Assembly (NCBI GenBank): GCA_030633015.1
Contig: DAOVTR010000110.1
Span: 1 to 6,041 of the forward strand
Length of the DNA stretch: 6,041 bases
DNA from: Bdellovibrionales bacterium
Lineage (GTDB): Bacteria > Bdellovibrionota > Bacteriovoracia > Bacteriovoracales > Bacteriovoracaceae
Direction: 5' to 3'
The position numbers and the translations under genes were made by a program. This document shows positions 5,856 through 6,041 of the stretch, in pieces. Positions within the stretch are counted from its first letter, which is position 1; each line of letters begins with the position of its first letter. The notes below the pieces were generated by a model that saw only the letters and a list, made by a program, of their open reading frames with translations, did no database searches and was not told where the DNA came from.

Positions 5856-6041
5856 TAGATTGCTCTATGATTTTTAAATCTGCTTGAACCATTAGTTTTG
5901 CTAACTTATTTACATCAGTTTTATATTTCCAGCCAAGTTCATTTTGTGCTTTACTTGCATCTCCGATTAGAGTTTCAACTTCAGAGGGTCTAAAATACTT
6001 AGAATCAACTTTTATAATTTCTTTTTTTGTTTTCTTATCTA
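5848..6041 (-). CDS. gmd: GDP-mannose 4,6-dehydratase, C-terminal end (partial, cut at right edge)
   Basis: Reading leftward from the right edge, 63 codons are open before TAA at 5848-5850. They carry KVDSKYFRPSEVETLIGDAS then KAQNELGWKYKTDVNKLAKL and MVQADLKI, the standard end of GDP-mannose 4,6-dehydratase (YFRP-x-EV-x-x-L-x-GD-x-x-KA and LGWK). The enzyme removes water from GDP-mannose to give GDP-4-keto-6-deoxymannose, the substrate of the next gene. The stop overlaps the start of fcl by eight bases, in the classical gmd-fcl order, so the two are almost certainly co-transcribed. The catalytic part and the start lie outside the window. The residues seen are full-length to the usual C-terminus with no sign of damage. 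Confidence 0.93.
   Translation of the reverse strand, partial: DKKTKKEIIKVDSKYFRPSEVETLIGDASKAQNELGWKYKTDVNKLAKLMVQADLKIIEQSNG

Overview
This AT-rich window (about 30% G+C by sampling) is part of a surface-polysaccharide (O-antigen or capsule type) gene cluster from a bacterium. It carries a lipid/sugar-handling membrane protein tail, a sugar carbamoyltransferase, two glycosyltransferases, a FkbM-type methyltransferase and the GDP-fucose pair gmd-fcl. The sequence alone does not fix the taxon. The standard code is used (TAA, TGA and TAG all act as stops), with ATG and TTG starts. There are no rRNA or tRNA genes, insertion sequences, CRISPR arrays or stretches over 300 bases without a gene.

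Layout, left to right. Positions 1-398 (+) hold the C-terminal soluble end of a large membrane protein cut by the window edge. After 20 bases comes a complete NodU/CmcH-family carbamoyltransferase (419-2104, +). It meets, tail to tail with a 2-base gap, a leftward pair of glycosyltransferases: a GT-A type enzyme (start at 4175 or 4202) reading into a GT4-type enzyme (ending at 2107), joined by an ATGA stop/start overlap. A roughly 100-base divergent intergenic region separates that pair from a rightward FkbM-family methyltransferase (4280-4942), which is broken by two opposite frameshifts. That gene in turn meets, with a 1-base gap, the leftward fcl (GDP-L-fucose synthase). fcl overlaps by 8 bases the end of gmd (GDP-mannose 4,6-dehydratase), which runs off the right edge.

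How the genes fit together: gmd and fcl would convert GDP-mannose to GDP-L-fucose in the cytoplasm. The two glycosyltransferases would add sugars to a lipid-linked glycan. The carbamoyltransferase, and formerly the methyltransferase, would decorate sugar hydroxyls. The left membrane protein may act at the membrane on a lipid-linked sugar. The order and strand changes suggest a locus assembled as a mosaic.

The strongest unusual signal is the methyltransferase. Its SAM-binding motif I (IDVGANVGDYT) lies in a different frame from both its start codon and its FEPHP/KIDVEGNE core, so the intact-looking 179-residue reading frame is only a fragment. I did not find a clearly new biological system.
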